From NCBI RefSeq assembly GCF_023715685.1, contig NZ_JAMBOQ010000010.1, forward strand, positions 1-62,757: a stretch of DNA of 62,757 bases, written 5' to 3'. The stretch comes from Priestia aryabhattai. Its GTDB lineage: Bacteria; Bacillota; Bacilli; Bacillales; Bacillaceae_H. The position numbers were made by a program, and so were the translations under genes. Positions 16,799-24,505 of this stretch are shown one piece after another. Position 1 is the first letter of the stretch. Each line of letters starts with the position of its first letter. The notes beneath the pieces are model-generated. The model did no database searches. It had not been told where the DNA came from and was given only the letters and a program-made list of their open reading frames with translations.

Positions 16799-16836
16799 CT
16801 TAGCGTATAATATATGCGTTTTGTCGGCAGGACCCC
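16799..16836 (-). mobile_element. Tn3-family 38-bp terminal inverted repeat (solo)
   Basis: Read on the minus strand it begins GGGGTCCTGCCGACA and ends TTATACGCTAAG, exactly 38 bp. That is the length and form of Tn3-family ends (GGGG at the outside, ACGCTAAG inside). On the inner side, 16750-16790, the plus strand contains CCCCGTCAGTGGAACATCA. This resembles a decayed TnpA terminus (SPVSWEHI type). No second end or transposase is in the window. Confidence 0.6.
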
Positions 16837-16910
16837 ATTAAGGAGAAAATAAATATTTTATCAATAAAAAAAGCAGCATTCCGTGATAAAAAAACATAGA
16901 AGCTCAGATA

Positions 16911-17530
16911 TTAATTGTTTTTCATCTTGTAGCCCTTGAATTTATACCCATATACGCTTGTAAGATCAACAAACCCCTTATAGGAATACGTAATCACAAT
17001 CGGTGTACCTTCTTGAACTTTATCATAAAGCTTTTCAATATCTGCCTTATGCATTATGACACAACCTTTCCTCACGTATTTTCCAATACTGCTTTCATTG
17101 TTGTTGCCATGAATACCATATGTATCACCATACGTACCGTTTGCATTTAACCCTAACTAACGTTTTCCTAATGGATTGCGAGGATCGCCCACGGGAATAT
17201 GCCCTGTATAGTAAGGACTATTTTTAACCTTATTCACTACTTTTAAAAAGCCAACTGGTGTGTTGTCCCATATTTTCCCCGTTGCTACTGAATCAACGAT
17301 TTCAATATAGCCATTATGAAAATACGCAAGCTTGTTATAGGACTTATTGATAATAATTAAATCCTGATTCGCTGGTTTGCTTGCTCCTTCTACCTTCCCA
17401 GTATGAAAAAAGAAGACTCTTCAGCCTTCACTTCACCTTCAAACTTTTGCTTTTTTTAATGTTTCATTTCTTATGATCCATTTCTTTTTTTGGTAGAATG
17501 TGCTCCATTATTCCGTGCAAAAAATTTCGA
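16911..17530 (-). pseudogene. L,D-transpeptidase (YkuD) pseudogene
   Basis: On the minus strand the catalytic domain is readable: LIIINKSYNKLAYFHNG, ATGKIWDNTPVGFLKVVNKV, GDPRNPLGKR, a TAG at 17157-17159 where Trp is expected, then GLNANGTYGDTYGIHGNNNE and SSIGKYVRKGCVIMHKADIE. The HGNN and S-x-G-x-x-R-x-GC motifs with the active Cys are intact. The N-terminal part (17405-17530) has further shifts. The enzyme would cross-link peptidoglycan; here it is dead. Confidence 0.8.
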
Positions 17531-17753
17531 AAATTCATTTTATGATTTCTCCTTTCTCCCTTTTACATAATCCTTTATCTCCCTCAGTACCTCCCTCCTT
17601 TCTAAACTGACTTTTAAAGAAATCCTGGTAAGAAATCTTTTTTTTCTTTTCGATTCCATCTATTTTTTTAACGGACATTGGATCAATATTTTGTAAGAAC
17701 AGATCTATAATATTCGTTCCTTTCCTGTAAATTGTGGTTCCCTACTACAAAAG

Positions 17754-17813
17754 AGAGAAGAGCATAAGGGGTTTTTGCCCCCACCATAGGTGTGGGGCTA
17801 GGCAGAGCCTAGC
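17754..17813. repeat. Long inverted repeat, left arm
   Basis: Begins AGAGAAGAGCATAAGGGG and ends with the small hairpin GCTAGGCAGAGCCTAGC. About 85 per cent identical to the reverse complement of 18506-18565. Right next to it lie the palindrome CCGTGATATCACGG and repeated CTCTGGCGA units (17860-17920). Confidence 0.75.
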
Positions 17814-17976
17814 TTCACCGTGATATCACGGAAAACCTCAAAGTGTCGACTCTCTGGCGACTCAAAAACGGTGTCCGGCGATTCTCTGGCGACCCATGGG
17901 CCAGTCAGTGGCGATACCTCTTTTTTCACTTCATAGCTAAATCTTGTTTCATCTCATTCAATTTTTGGAACTTCTC

Positions 17977-18183
17977 CTATAAACTTTTTCGTTCATCTTC
18001 ATAGAGGTGAATGCTTCCATCGCTGGATTGAATAGTATCTTTTTTTATCATAATTTTTGATCCTGTCTCGAATTTTCCATAGCTTTTCATTTTCTTTTTT
18101 ATAAAATCTTTTTCTAACTCATGTGAACATGAAAAAGATAAATGATGATGGCCTGTGAACATGCATTTTTTTAGAACAGTCAT
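17977..18183 (-). CDS. Small ORF inside the inverted-repeat region, doubtful
   Basis: Frame of 68 codons, MTVLKKCMFTGHHHLSFSCS to YEDERKSL, without a recognisable ribosome binding site or family. It is moderately protein-like (charged, mixed) and might be a remnant of a replication or transfer gene. Confidence 0.25.
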   Translation of the reverse strand: MTVLKKCMFTGHHHLSFSCSHELEKDFIKKKMKSYGKFETGSKIMIKKDTIQSSDGSIHLYEDERKSL

Positions 18184-18356
18184 CGTTTATAGCATAAAAA
18201 TTGGTGCATAAATGATAAAAAAGCACGCGGAAATCACTCGTATTATAAGCAAAAATAAATGGCCTTTTTGATCATGAACGTGCGGAAAAAAATAAAAAAA
18301 GATCGCTTGTTCTATCTTATTTTTTCCAAAAAAATACTTCAAAATGAAGTGACCTT

Positions 18357-18490
18357 TGAGGGGACATTTATCAAATATGAGGGTGCGGCGAAGGGGTTTC
18401 TGGCACAAGTGTTGTGATTACTGAAGGGCCTCTGAAGGGACTATCCTTCAATTTAAGGGTCCGCCGAGGGGGTTCTTGCAAACATTTCTT
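18357..18490. repeat. Pair of direct repeats of about 50 bp
   Basis: GAGGGGACATTTATC... with AGGGTGCGGCGAAGGGGTTTC (18357-18405) and GAAGGGACTATCCTTC... with AGGGTCCGCCGAGGGGGTTC (18433-18482). They are roughly 70 per cent alike. They sit just inside the right arm of the long inverted repeat, giving an origin-like density of repeats. Confidence 0.5.
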
Positions 18491-18505
18491 TGTACCCAAG
18501 GTTTT

Positions 18506-18565
18506 GCTAGGCTTAGCCTAGTCCCACACGTTCTATGGGGGCAGAAACCCCTTATGCTCTTCTCT
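18506..18565. repeat. Long inverted repeat, right arm
   Basis: Begins GCTAGGCTTAGCCTAG and ends CCCCTTATGCTCTTCTCT. Partner of 17754-17813; the two enclose about 690 bp. Confidence 0.75.
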
Positions 18566-18610
18566 ATATTTTTTAAAGGGCACCAGTATTTTGGGAATTC
18601 CAAATAAAAT

Positions 18611-18874
18611 ATGGAACCTAAAATAAGAAATGTTGATCTTACTGCTGTTAAAAAAATTGATGAGTTAGCAAGGAAACCTAATCAGTCTTGACAGCAATTT
18701 TCAAAGAATTAGGTTCACACATGAACTATTTTTAATCAACAATTCGACCGAGAAGGACCTCTTAAAAATTTAATTAAAGTCAAAAGTAAGACGATGGAAC
18801 GTTGTGTAATTTCTATGGAAAACTTAAATGATATATTAAAAGAATTGATGAGGAAGTATGGGGATGATGAATAG
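18611..18874 (+). pseudogene. Frameshifted small plasmid-type protein
   Basis: ATG 18611 starts MEPKIRNVDLTAVKKIDELA, RKPNQS, then a stop. After frame changes the reading resumes with an acidic helical part and ends MERCVISMENLNDILKELMR, KYGDDE. The intact pattern is a short ribbon-helix-helix-like protein common on B. cereus plasmids and integrative elements, from memory. Function unknown; broken here. Confidence 0.55.
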
Positions 18875-19092
18875 AAAGGCCGGATGATTTCACTCAATAT
18901 AGTCACATATTAATACATTCAAGATTACATGCTTAAAAACAAAATTAGATATCCTGGCGACGCTATATCTGACATTTGTAATAGATTCAAATATAAACAA
19001 AAAAGAATGGAACTGCACTAATTTTCTCATGAGTAAGCCCACCAGTTGGGACTCCTAATTTTCCAATAGGACCTTTCCCCCCCCATACATTA

Positions 19093-19132
19093 ATAAAAAA
19101 AGCATCTTCTACATTTATAAGTAGAAGATGCC
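19093..19132 (-). terminator. Minus-strand terminator-like hairpin
   Basis: GCATCTTCTAC / GTAGAAGATGC with an A run on the plus-strand left side, so a T run on the minus strand. Confidence 0.6.
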
Positions 19133-19158
19133 TGTATCATACTTTTGGAATTTTGCAT

Positions 19159-19211
19159 AGTGTCATTTTTTATAGTCCCTTTTTAGAAAAAGTACTATAA
19201 AAAATGGCACT
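19159..19211. repeat. Hairpin-forming inverted repeat
   Basis: AGTGTCATTTTTTATAGT / ACTATAAAAAATGGCACT, 18-bp arms with one mismatch and a 17-base loop. Could be a folded small element or an IS scar. Confidence 0.5.
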
Positions 19212-19438
19212 ACCCAGAATGCCCATTTACCCTTACCATTGAAGTTGTATTAATTCATTAAATTTCCAAAAATAATAAAAACTAAATATCATAACATACT
19301 TTAGAATACTTGAGTAGGGGAAACTTTTTTCCCTTCCCCTACTCTAAAAAACTTATATATGATAAAGGTGATTCCTACAGCAATACAGGATCACTCGTAG
19401 CTAAATATACTTGTTTTGATATATTTTGCTAATTTTTA

Positions 19439-19468
19439 TTGAATTATGAGACTAGTTAACGCTATAAT
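19439..19468 (+). promoter_or_regulatory. Sigma-A promoter in front of the structured RNA
   Basis: TTGAAT (19439-19444), 18 bases, TATAAT (19463-19468). Start of transcription expected near 19475. Confidence 0.6.
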
Positions 19469-19601
19469 AAAACTAACAAAAACGTGCGGATAGAAAAAAG
19501 ACTTCAACTGTTTAAGTAGTGCACTCACACTCTTAAACCGTTCCTCCTAGTTACGGTAGGAAAAACACTTGTCGAAGTCTCTTGTTAATAGAGTTAGTTT
19601 T
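19469..19601 (+). ncRNA. Candidate structured RNA upstream of the HTH replication-type gene
   Basis: Nested pairing is visible by eye. AAAACTAAC (19469-19477) pairs with GTTAGTTTT (19593-19601), and AGACTTC (19499-19505) with GAAGTCT (19574-19580). Inside are GTTTAAG/CTTAAAC and TCCT/AGGA hairpins, giving a three-way junction. A good promoter sits directly upstream and a T-rich tail follows the outer arm. It contains no ORF. The position, 140 bp before the HTH gene, fits a plasmid regulatory RNA such as a copy-number or leader RNA. I cannot confirm a known family. Confidence 0.55.
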
Positions 19602-19742
19602 TATAAAATAAAACTTATGGCTTTATTTTATATGAAATTGACATCTATTTCAAGGGCTTAGTTCATCAAAATCACGGCATTGTTTTCCTTTCATAAGGGA
19701 GACAGTGTCTTTTTTGTGTTCCTTAAAGGAGAAGATGAACAA

Positions 19743-21029
19743 ATGAAAAAACTTTTTACCTGTTATTTACAAGATGTAAATACCTTCAATGGACGATTCA
19801 CATGGTTATGGAAAGAAAAACCGACCCTTCGCAAAAAGAAAGAAGCGTTTTTAGAAACCCTTCGTACTCATTTCAAAAAACAACAATTGGCCTTACATAA
19901 AGTATTCCCTAAAAAACGTATGGAAATGTTAGATTACGTGGTTTATAACCTTGTTGCTACAGGCATTCAAGCGATTCACTCAAAAACACTCATGCAAAAA
20001 TTTGATGTATCCCAAAGTACCGTTTCTCGCTTTGTAAAATCATTAAAGGAAACACCGTTTATGATCGTGGCACGTTATATCAAAGAAGATACAACAGGTG
20101 CTCATCCTGATAGCTATGTGTTTATCCTTAAAAGTCATACGAATTTTGATCAAATTTGTGATGAGATCTTTTTTGACCATGACACAACAGGTATTCAAAC
20201 GCTTCAAAAAGAAGAAATGACAACTCCTGTGACAACTCCTGTGACAAGTCCAGAAAGTGCTGAAAACGTTGATACACCAAGCTTTGAGGACGTAAAAACA
20301 TCGTCCCCCTTTATTAACCTTGATTTACCTAAAAATCATTTAAATAATCATTTAATATCTGCTTCACAGTCATTCTCTTATATCAAAGGTGTGCCTAAGA
20401 AAGTAAATAATGTGTATGCAGGTAAATATGGTCATCAACTAAAAGATTTTTATGCTCGTATTCAAAATGCAGCTAAAGCCGTAAAACGAGATACAGAGAT
20501 TGAGATTGTGAAAGAACAAGTACATGAAGTCGCTTATACAGCTATTGTAGGCTTAGATAAATATGTACATGAGGCGAATCATAAGGGTACTACCCTATCA
20601 CTGGATGAAATGTGCCGTCTTGTTTATCAAATTGCCTACAATCAATTTACTAATCTACTTAAAGGGAATAAGGAAGAACAATCACCTGAGTCAGACATAC
20701 ATACTGAAGCTGAAACAGCAGCGTTATTTACGCCTAAACATATCATCCGTAAGGAATTGGTTCCTGCTTGGTTACAAGCTGAACAGGAGCAAAAAGAGTC
20801 TACACAAGAAACAGCTATTTCTCTGGATGAACAGCTTGAAATGATTCAATTAAAGCAAGATTTAGGGCAAGAACTAACGCCAGAAGAAGAAAACTTACTC
20901 CAAGAGCACAGTACTACGTACAGTTCGTTGGAAATGGCGCGGCTTAAACAAGATCTTGGACAAGCCTTAACACCAGAGGAACAAGCTTTATTACACGAAC
21001 ATGCCCAATTACAGGACACCGTTTCGTAA
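19743..21029 (+). CDS. HTH-domain plasmid/element protein, possible replication initiator
   Basis: Protein of 428 residues. The N-terminal 130 residues are basic and carry a winged-HTH pattern, SKTLMQKFDVSQSTVSRFVK, followed by TPFMIVARYIKEDTTGAHPD. A Thr/Pro/Ser-rich linker follows, then a helical middle, and two tandem C-terminal repeats of about 33 residues: MIQLKQDLGQELTPEEENLL and MARLKQDLGQALTPEEQALL. I chose ATG 19743 (AAAGGAG upstream); the longer N-terminus has no ribosome binding site. It stands first in a three-gene run with the ParB-domain gene. Known as a conserved cytosolic protein of B. cereus plasmids and islands; a replication role is inference from context. Confidence 0.6.
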   Translation: MKKLFTCYLQDVNTFNGRFTWLWKEKPTLRKKKEAFLETLRTHFKKQQLALHKVFPKKRMEMLDYVVYNLVATGIQAIHSKTLMQKFDVSQSTVSRFVKSLKETPFMIVARYIKEDTTGAHPDSYVFILKSHTNFDQICDEIFFDHDTTGIQTLQKEEMTTPVTTPVTSPESAENVDTPSFEDVKTSSPFINLDLPKNHLNNHLISASQSFSYIKGVPKKVNNVYAGKYGHQLKDFYARIQNAAKAVKRDTEIEIVKEQVHEVAYTAIVGLDKYVHEANHKGTTLSLDEMCRLVYQIAYNQFTNLLKGNKEEQSPESDIHTEAETAALFTPKHIIRKELVPAWLQAEQEQKESTQETAISLDEQLEMIQLKQDLGQELTPEEENLLQEHSTTYSSLEMARLKQDLGQALTPEEQALLHEHAQLQDTVS

Positions 21030-21136
21030 TCAAAACGTGAAGAAATCCCTTGGAAGCTGATGTTTAATAAGAGTATTATTATTTAGAACATGCTTCTAAA
21101 TAATTAATATATAAACCTATGTAGGAGGAGATCACG

Positions 21137-21916
21137 ATGCCCCATAAAATGACCTTAACAGGATCTGCGACAGGACCATTACGAGAATATGATCGCTACG
21201 TTGCCTTTGATATGCGTGAAAAAGGTTCACCTTCTGCGCCTAAAGGTCTGAAAAAGAGCACCTTTATTTCGTATACCGTGTTTGTTGCCAAGAAAGCCTT
21301 TAATAAAACCGGACTGACAAAAAAGAGTATTATGCATGAAAAGATCTTAGTTCAAGGAGAACCAACGTTAGATATTCCCATTGACGAGTGCCCTGGGGAA
21401 ATTGGTATCATCTGCTTCCAGATCACCGTGCTCCCGAATAAAAACGATAAAGAAGCGAATGATTCAAAAGATAAAAAAGAAGCGAAGCAAGAGGTTTCTA
21501 AGGCACAACAAGAGGTTTCAGCTACTAAGCAGGAAGAAAAACAAGCTCCTGTTTCTCAGCCTGTAGCAAAAGAAGCGAAGCAAGAAGCTAAAACTATACA
21601 GCCAGAAGTGAAAGAAAAGCCTGTTCAAGAGAAAAAGGCTGCACAACAAAAGAAGCAGCTGCCTACTCAGCCAAAAGGGACACAGGATGTTGTGAACTTT
21701 GACGAGATAATCGTTCCTGAAGCCTTCTTAAAGACACGCCCAAACCCTGTGAAAACAGAAGAAGTCATTGAATTTGTGAAGCGTACAGGACACCTTGATA
21801 AGCCGTTAACAATTGAGAAAGGATCGAAGGTCTTAAAAGATGGCTATCGTCGTTATATTGTGGCCAAAACCGTAAAAATGGATAAAGTCCCTGTGGTCTA
21901 TGAACATCAAAAATAA
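21137..21916 (+). CDS. Protein with C-terminal ParB/sulfiredoxin-like domain
   Basis: Protein of 259 residues in three parts. Residues 1-100 are an unknown compact domain (MTLTGSATGPLREYDRYVAF). Residues 105-185 are a Lys/Glu/Gln-rich linker. Residues 186-259 are a ParB-N-like domain, with VNFDEIIVPEAFLKTRPNPV, LTIEKGSKVLKDGYRRYIVA and MDKVPVVYE; G-Y-R-R is the family box. AGGAGGAGATCACG precedes ATG 21137. It may act in partition or in DNA handling of the element. It follows the HTH gene by 107 bp, probably the same transcript. Confidence 0.7.
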   Translation: MPHKMTLTGSATGPLREYDRYVAFDMREKGSPSAPKGLKKSTFISYTVFVAKKAFNKTGLTKKSIMHEKILVQGEPTLDIPIDECPGEIGIICFQITVLPNKNDKEANDSKDKKEAKQEVSKAQQEVSATKQEEKQAPVSQPVAKEAKQEAKTIQPEVKEKPVQEKKAAQQKKQLPTQPKGTQDVVNFDEIIVPEAFLKTRPNPVKTEEVIEFVKRTGHLDKPLTIEKGSKVLKDGYRRYIVAKTVKMDKVPVVYEHQK

Positions 21917-21938
21917 AGCAAAATCGAAGGAGGCAGCT

Positions 21939-22793
21939 ATGAATACCAACTATATGTCAGAGTTTGGACTGCAAACATGGGCTTATCATCTAACCTTGTG
22001 TTGCCCTTATGATTTAGGTCATTTATCGTCAGATGATCGAAGATATAATATATATGTAGCTACTCTTATCCCGAAACTAAGTATAGATGAAGATTCTGTC
22101 CAATTCTTTGAAAATCATATACGTTTTGATGTCATTGTTGGAACAGGCGAACATACTTCAAGGGAGACGCTTGATGTTTCCGTTTTTCCAAGTGTTATCC
22201 CAGGATTTGATCACAGAAAATTTGAATTTGAATATGAGCAGCCACGTAAAGCAATGGTATTTACAGGTTGGGAAAAGGGTGTTATCGAGTTAAGTCTGCT
22301 TCAAGTCTATCGTGAGCATTCAAAGTATTACCTAGATACAGAGATCGTTTATATTGGGCAGGCATTTGGAGAAAATGGAGAACGCCTTCCTGCTGAAGAG
22401 TTAATGTCTGACCCCATGTTACAGAAGTTAGAAGCCGATCTTCTACATGAATATCCAGAGAAAGACCTAGCCCTTCTATTATTAGAGTTCAAATCACAAT
22501 TATTAGAGGAAGTAGATAGTGAGGACGAAGATCTAATTCAATTAGAAGAGATAACAAAGAATCCTCCCCTAGAATTAAATAATCAAATCATAAATGTAAC
22601 AGAAGCTACTCTAATTAATTATTTCAAACCTGAGTACAATGAGAAGTTCAACAATGATTTTCCTAGTGTAGAAGATTACGGTTTACATTATCGTTCCGTA
22701 AACGTACAGGTTCACCCTGATATTATGGGATTAAAGCTATTCTCAAAGGAAAAAACATACCTATCGAATGAGCGCATTGTTTCTTCTCTTTGA
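21939..22793 (+). CDS. Hypothetical protein of the plasmid-like region
   Basis: Protein of 284 residues. ATG 21939 follows GGAGGC, so the longer start at 21900, overlapping the ParB gene, is unlikely. It is soluble and acidic, with no signal or membrane segment: WAYHLTLCCPYDLGHLSSDD near the N-terminus and a Glu/Asp/Leu-rich middle. No family recognised. It lies 22 bp after the ParB-domain gene and ends before a strong terminator, so the three genes form an operon. Confidence 0.65.
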   Translation: MNTNYMSEFGLQTWAYHLTLCCPYDLGHLSSDDRRYNIYVATLIPKLSIDEDSVQFFENHIRFDVIVGTGEHTSRETLDVSVFPSVIPGFDHRKFEFEYEQPRKAMVFTGWEKGVIELSLLQVYREHSKYYLDTEIVYIGQAFGENGERLPAEELMSDPMLQKLEADLLHEYPEKDLALLLLEFKSQLLEEVDSEDEDLIQLEEITKNPPLELNNQIINVTEATLINYFKPEYNEKFNNDFPSVEDYGLHYRSVNVQVHPDIMGLKLFSKEKTYLSNERIVSSL

Positions 22794-22868
22794 TACTTGA
22801 ATAGCTAAAAGAAAATTGGTTTAATGCTACAATTAAAGAAGATCACATTACAAATATATAATAATCCT

Positions 22869-22909
22869 AAAATGCCTCTGTATGTTATTCTATACAGAGG
22901 CATTTTTTA
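22869..22909 (+). terminator. Terminator of the three-gene operon
   Basis: AAAATGCCTCTGTAT / ATACAGAGGCATTTTTT. Confidence 0.9.
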
Positions 22910-22940
22910 AAGAAATCAATTAGTAAGCTTTTAAACAATC

Positions 22941-22966
22941 TTAAGTTTAACTTTAGTTAAACTTAA
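22941..22966. promoter_or_regulatory. Inverted repeat, candidate partition or operator site
   Basis: TTAAGTTTAAC TTTA GTTAAACTTAA, 11-bp arms. It is followed by the related half-sites CAACTTAGGTTCAACTAA (23011-23028). It lies before the DUF3967 gene and next to the ParB-domain operon. Either could bind it. Confidence 0.45.
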
Positions 22967-23130
22967 AGAAAAGGAAATCTAAGGAATTTGGAAACTTATA
23001 AATCCTAATTCAACTTAGGTTCAACTAAAAAAACTATTATAACGTGAAATTACTATAATATGAACGTTAGAAGAACAGGATAATATCATTATAAGAACGA
23101 ATAAGTAACAAAGAAAGGAAGTGGAGACTG

Positions 23131-23700
23131 TTGAGCGAACAATTGGGTTATTTTGCTAAACAGGTGTGCGAAAAATTAAAGCTAAATCCAAACACTTTAC
23201 GCAAGTGGGCGATTGAATTAGAAGAAAACGGTTATAAATTTGAACGGAATAATAAGGGGACGAACGGTCAACGAATCTACTACGAACGCGATATTAACAT
23301 TATAGCAGAATTCAAGGTGTTATTAGAGCGTACACACAGTGTCGAGAACACTGCAAAGCTACTAATGAAAAGGGTTGAAGAGGGATCGAACACAGAAATA
23401 ACACATAGCGTTCGTGAAGAAAAAGAACGTTCGAATCCTGTTACAGTTACGTTCACCAGAGAGGAATTGGAGCAATATACTCGTGGGATTATTGAAGAAA
23501 CTTCAGCAAAGGTTGCAGCTGAAGTTTCAGCGCAAACGGCAGAGGCAGTGTATAAAAAAATGGAAAACCTTATAGAACAACGAGACCACAAATTAATAAA
23601 TCAAATGAACGAGAGTATGGAACAACGTCGATTAGAAATTGCTGCGGCACGAGAAGAACCTGCGTCTAGCTTTTGGAGTCGTCTTTTTAATCGTAAATAA
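23131..23700 (+). CDS. MerR-like HTH protein with DUF3967 tail
   Basis: Protein of 189 residues. The N-terminal 70 residues are a MerR-type HTH (FAKQVCEKLKLNPNTLRKWA, IYYERDINIIAEFKVLLE), like RacA-type chromosome or plasmid anchoring proteins. A long helical, charged coiled-coil region follows, and a C-terminal basic tail SSFWSRLFNRK that could be membrane-targeting. Start is TTG 23131 with GGAAGTGGAG upstream. DUF3967 proteins are common on B. cereus group plasmids; a role in segregation is inference. Confidence 0.75.
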   Translation: MSEQLGYFAKQVCEKLKLNPNTLRKWAIELEENGYKFERNNKGTNGQRIYYERDINIIAEFKVLLERTHSVENTAKLLMKRVEEGSNTEITHSVREEKERSNPVTVTFTREELEQYTRGIIEETSAKVAAEVSAQTAEAVYKKMENLIEQRDHKLINQMNESMEQRRLEIAAAREEPASSFWSRLFNRK

Positions 23701-23749
23701 GAATTTTATGTGCTTATATAACAAAGATGATCTATTACTTTAAATACAA

Positions 23750-23872
23750 TGTCGAGAACGCTGTAAATTCAGCAATGAAAAGGGTTGAAGAGAGTTCGAA
23801 CGCAGAAATAACATATAGCGTTCGTGAAGAAAAAGAACGTTCGAATCCTGTTACAGTTACGTTCACAGAATG
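23750..23872 (+). pseudogene. Duplicated internal fragment of the DUF3967 gene
   Basis: Nearly identical to 23340-23459 (TGTCGAGAACG... to GTTACAGTTACGTTCAC), without start or end. A short tandem duplication 300 bp downstream of the source. Confidence 0.8.
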
Positions 23873-23983
23873 GGAATAAAAAAAGATAGTATACACAAGA
23901 TTTCCAGCTATGAAGTAAACAAGGGCTCTTGTTCTATTCTAAAAATCAGGCTCTTTTCTATTTGAATACGAATATCTATAACA

Positions 23984-24021
23984 AAGACCGCCCATTATGT
24001 ATTAGTGTATAAGGCGGTCTT
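23984..24021. terminator. Bidirectional terminator-like hairpin
   Basis: AAGACCGCC / GGCGGTCTT with a 19-base loop. Confidence 0.6.
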
Positions 24022-24219
24022 AACTATATTCATGCTATATGATTATGACAAAAATATCGACAGTATTCTTATTTATAACAAATTTATTTAAATGCCATAG
24101 CTGTATTTGTTTTATTAAGTATATGCACTATAGCTTGTATTTCATGAGCAAATTTGAGCAAATCTATGTATATATTTTTTTATACCGGAAATGATGTTAA
24201 CATCAAGGAGGTTTTCATA

Positions 24220-24447
24220 ATGTTCTGGTGGAAAAATCCCAAAAGGTCGAAATTCGGAAAGTGGTTAGATAAAAACGGCATACAGCAAACTGACTTCGCA
24301 ATGAAAAGTAGTGTTTCTAGAAGAACAATATGGACAATTTGTAACGATAAAAACTACATACCTAGTGCTGCTATTTTAAGAAAAGTGATGGACACTGTAA
24401 AGAGTATAGATAGCAGTAAACAATCAAAAGATTTTTTTGACATATAA
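24220..24447 (+). CDS. Small XRE-type HTH regulator
   Basis: Protein of 75 residues: FGKWLDKNGIQQTDFAMKSS, VSRRTIWTICNDKNYIPS form a Cro/CI-type HTH. ATG 24220 has AAGGAGG 7 bases upstream; the longer ORF start at 24154 lacks one. It converges on the 24506-25603 gene across a shared terminator. The target is unknown; the gene may belong to a phage or plasmid control circuit. Confidence 0.75.
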   Translation: MFWWKNPKRSKFGKWLDKNGIQQTDFAMKSSVSRRTIWTICNDKNYIPSAAILRKVMDTVKSIDSSKQSKDFFDI

Positions 24448-24470
24448 AAAGGCACAATTAATGTGCCTTT
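24446..24470. terminator. Terminator between convergent genes
   Basis: AAAAAGGCACA / TGTGCCTTT. Confidence 0.75.
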
Positions 24471-24505
24471 ACCTAAATCAGTTAGTGTATAAGAATGTTT
24501 TAGCT

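Larger units (their letters stand above)
18875..19438. other. Gene-free stretch with two hairpins
   Basis: No coding region that I can support. Contains the hairpins at 19093-19132 and 19159-19211 and a further CTGGCGA unit at 18954. Confidence 0.5.

Noticed and set aside
18187..18408. 73-codon minus-strand ORF inside the inverted-repeat region
   Set aside because: Phe/Ile/His-rich low-complexity translation of AT-rich DNA, no start signal.
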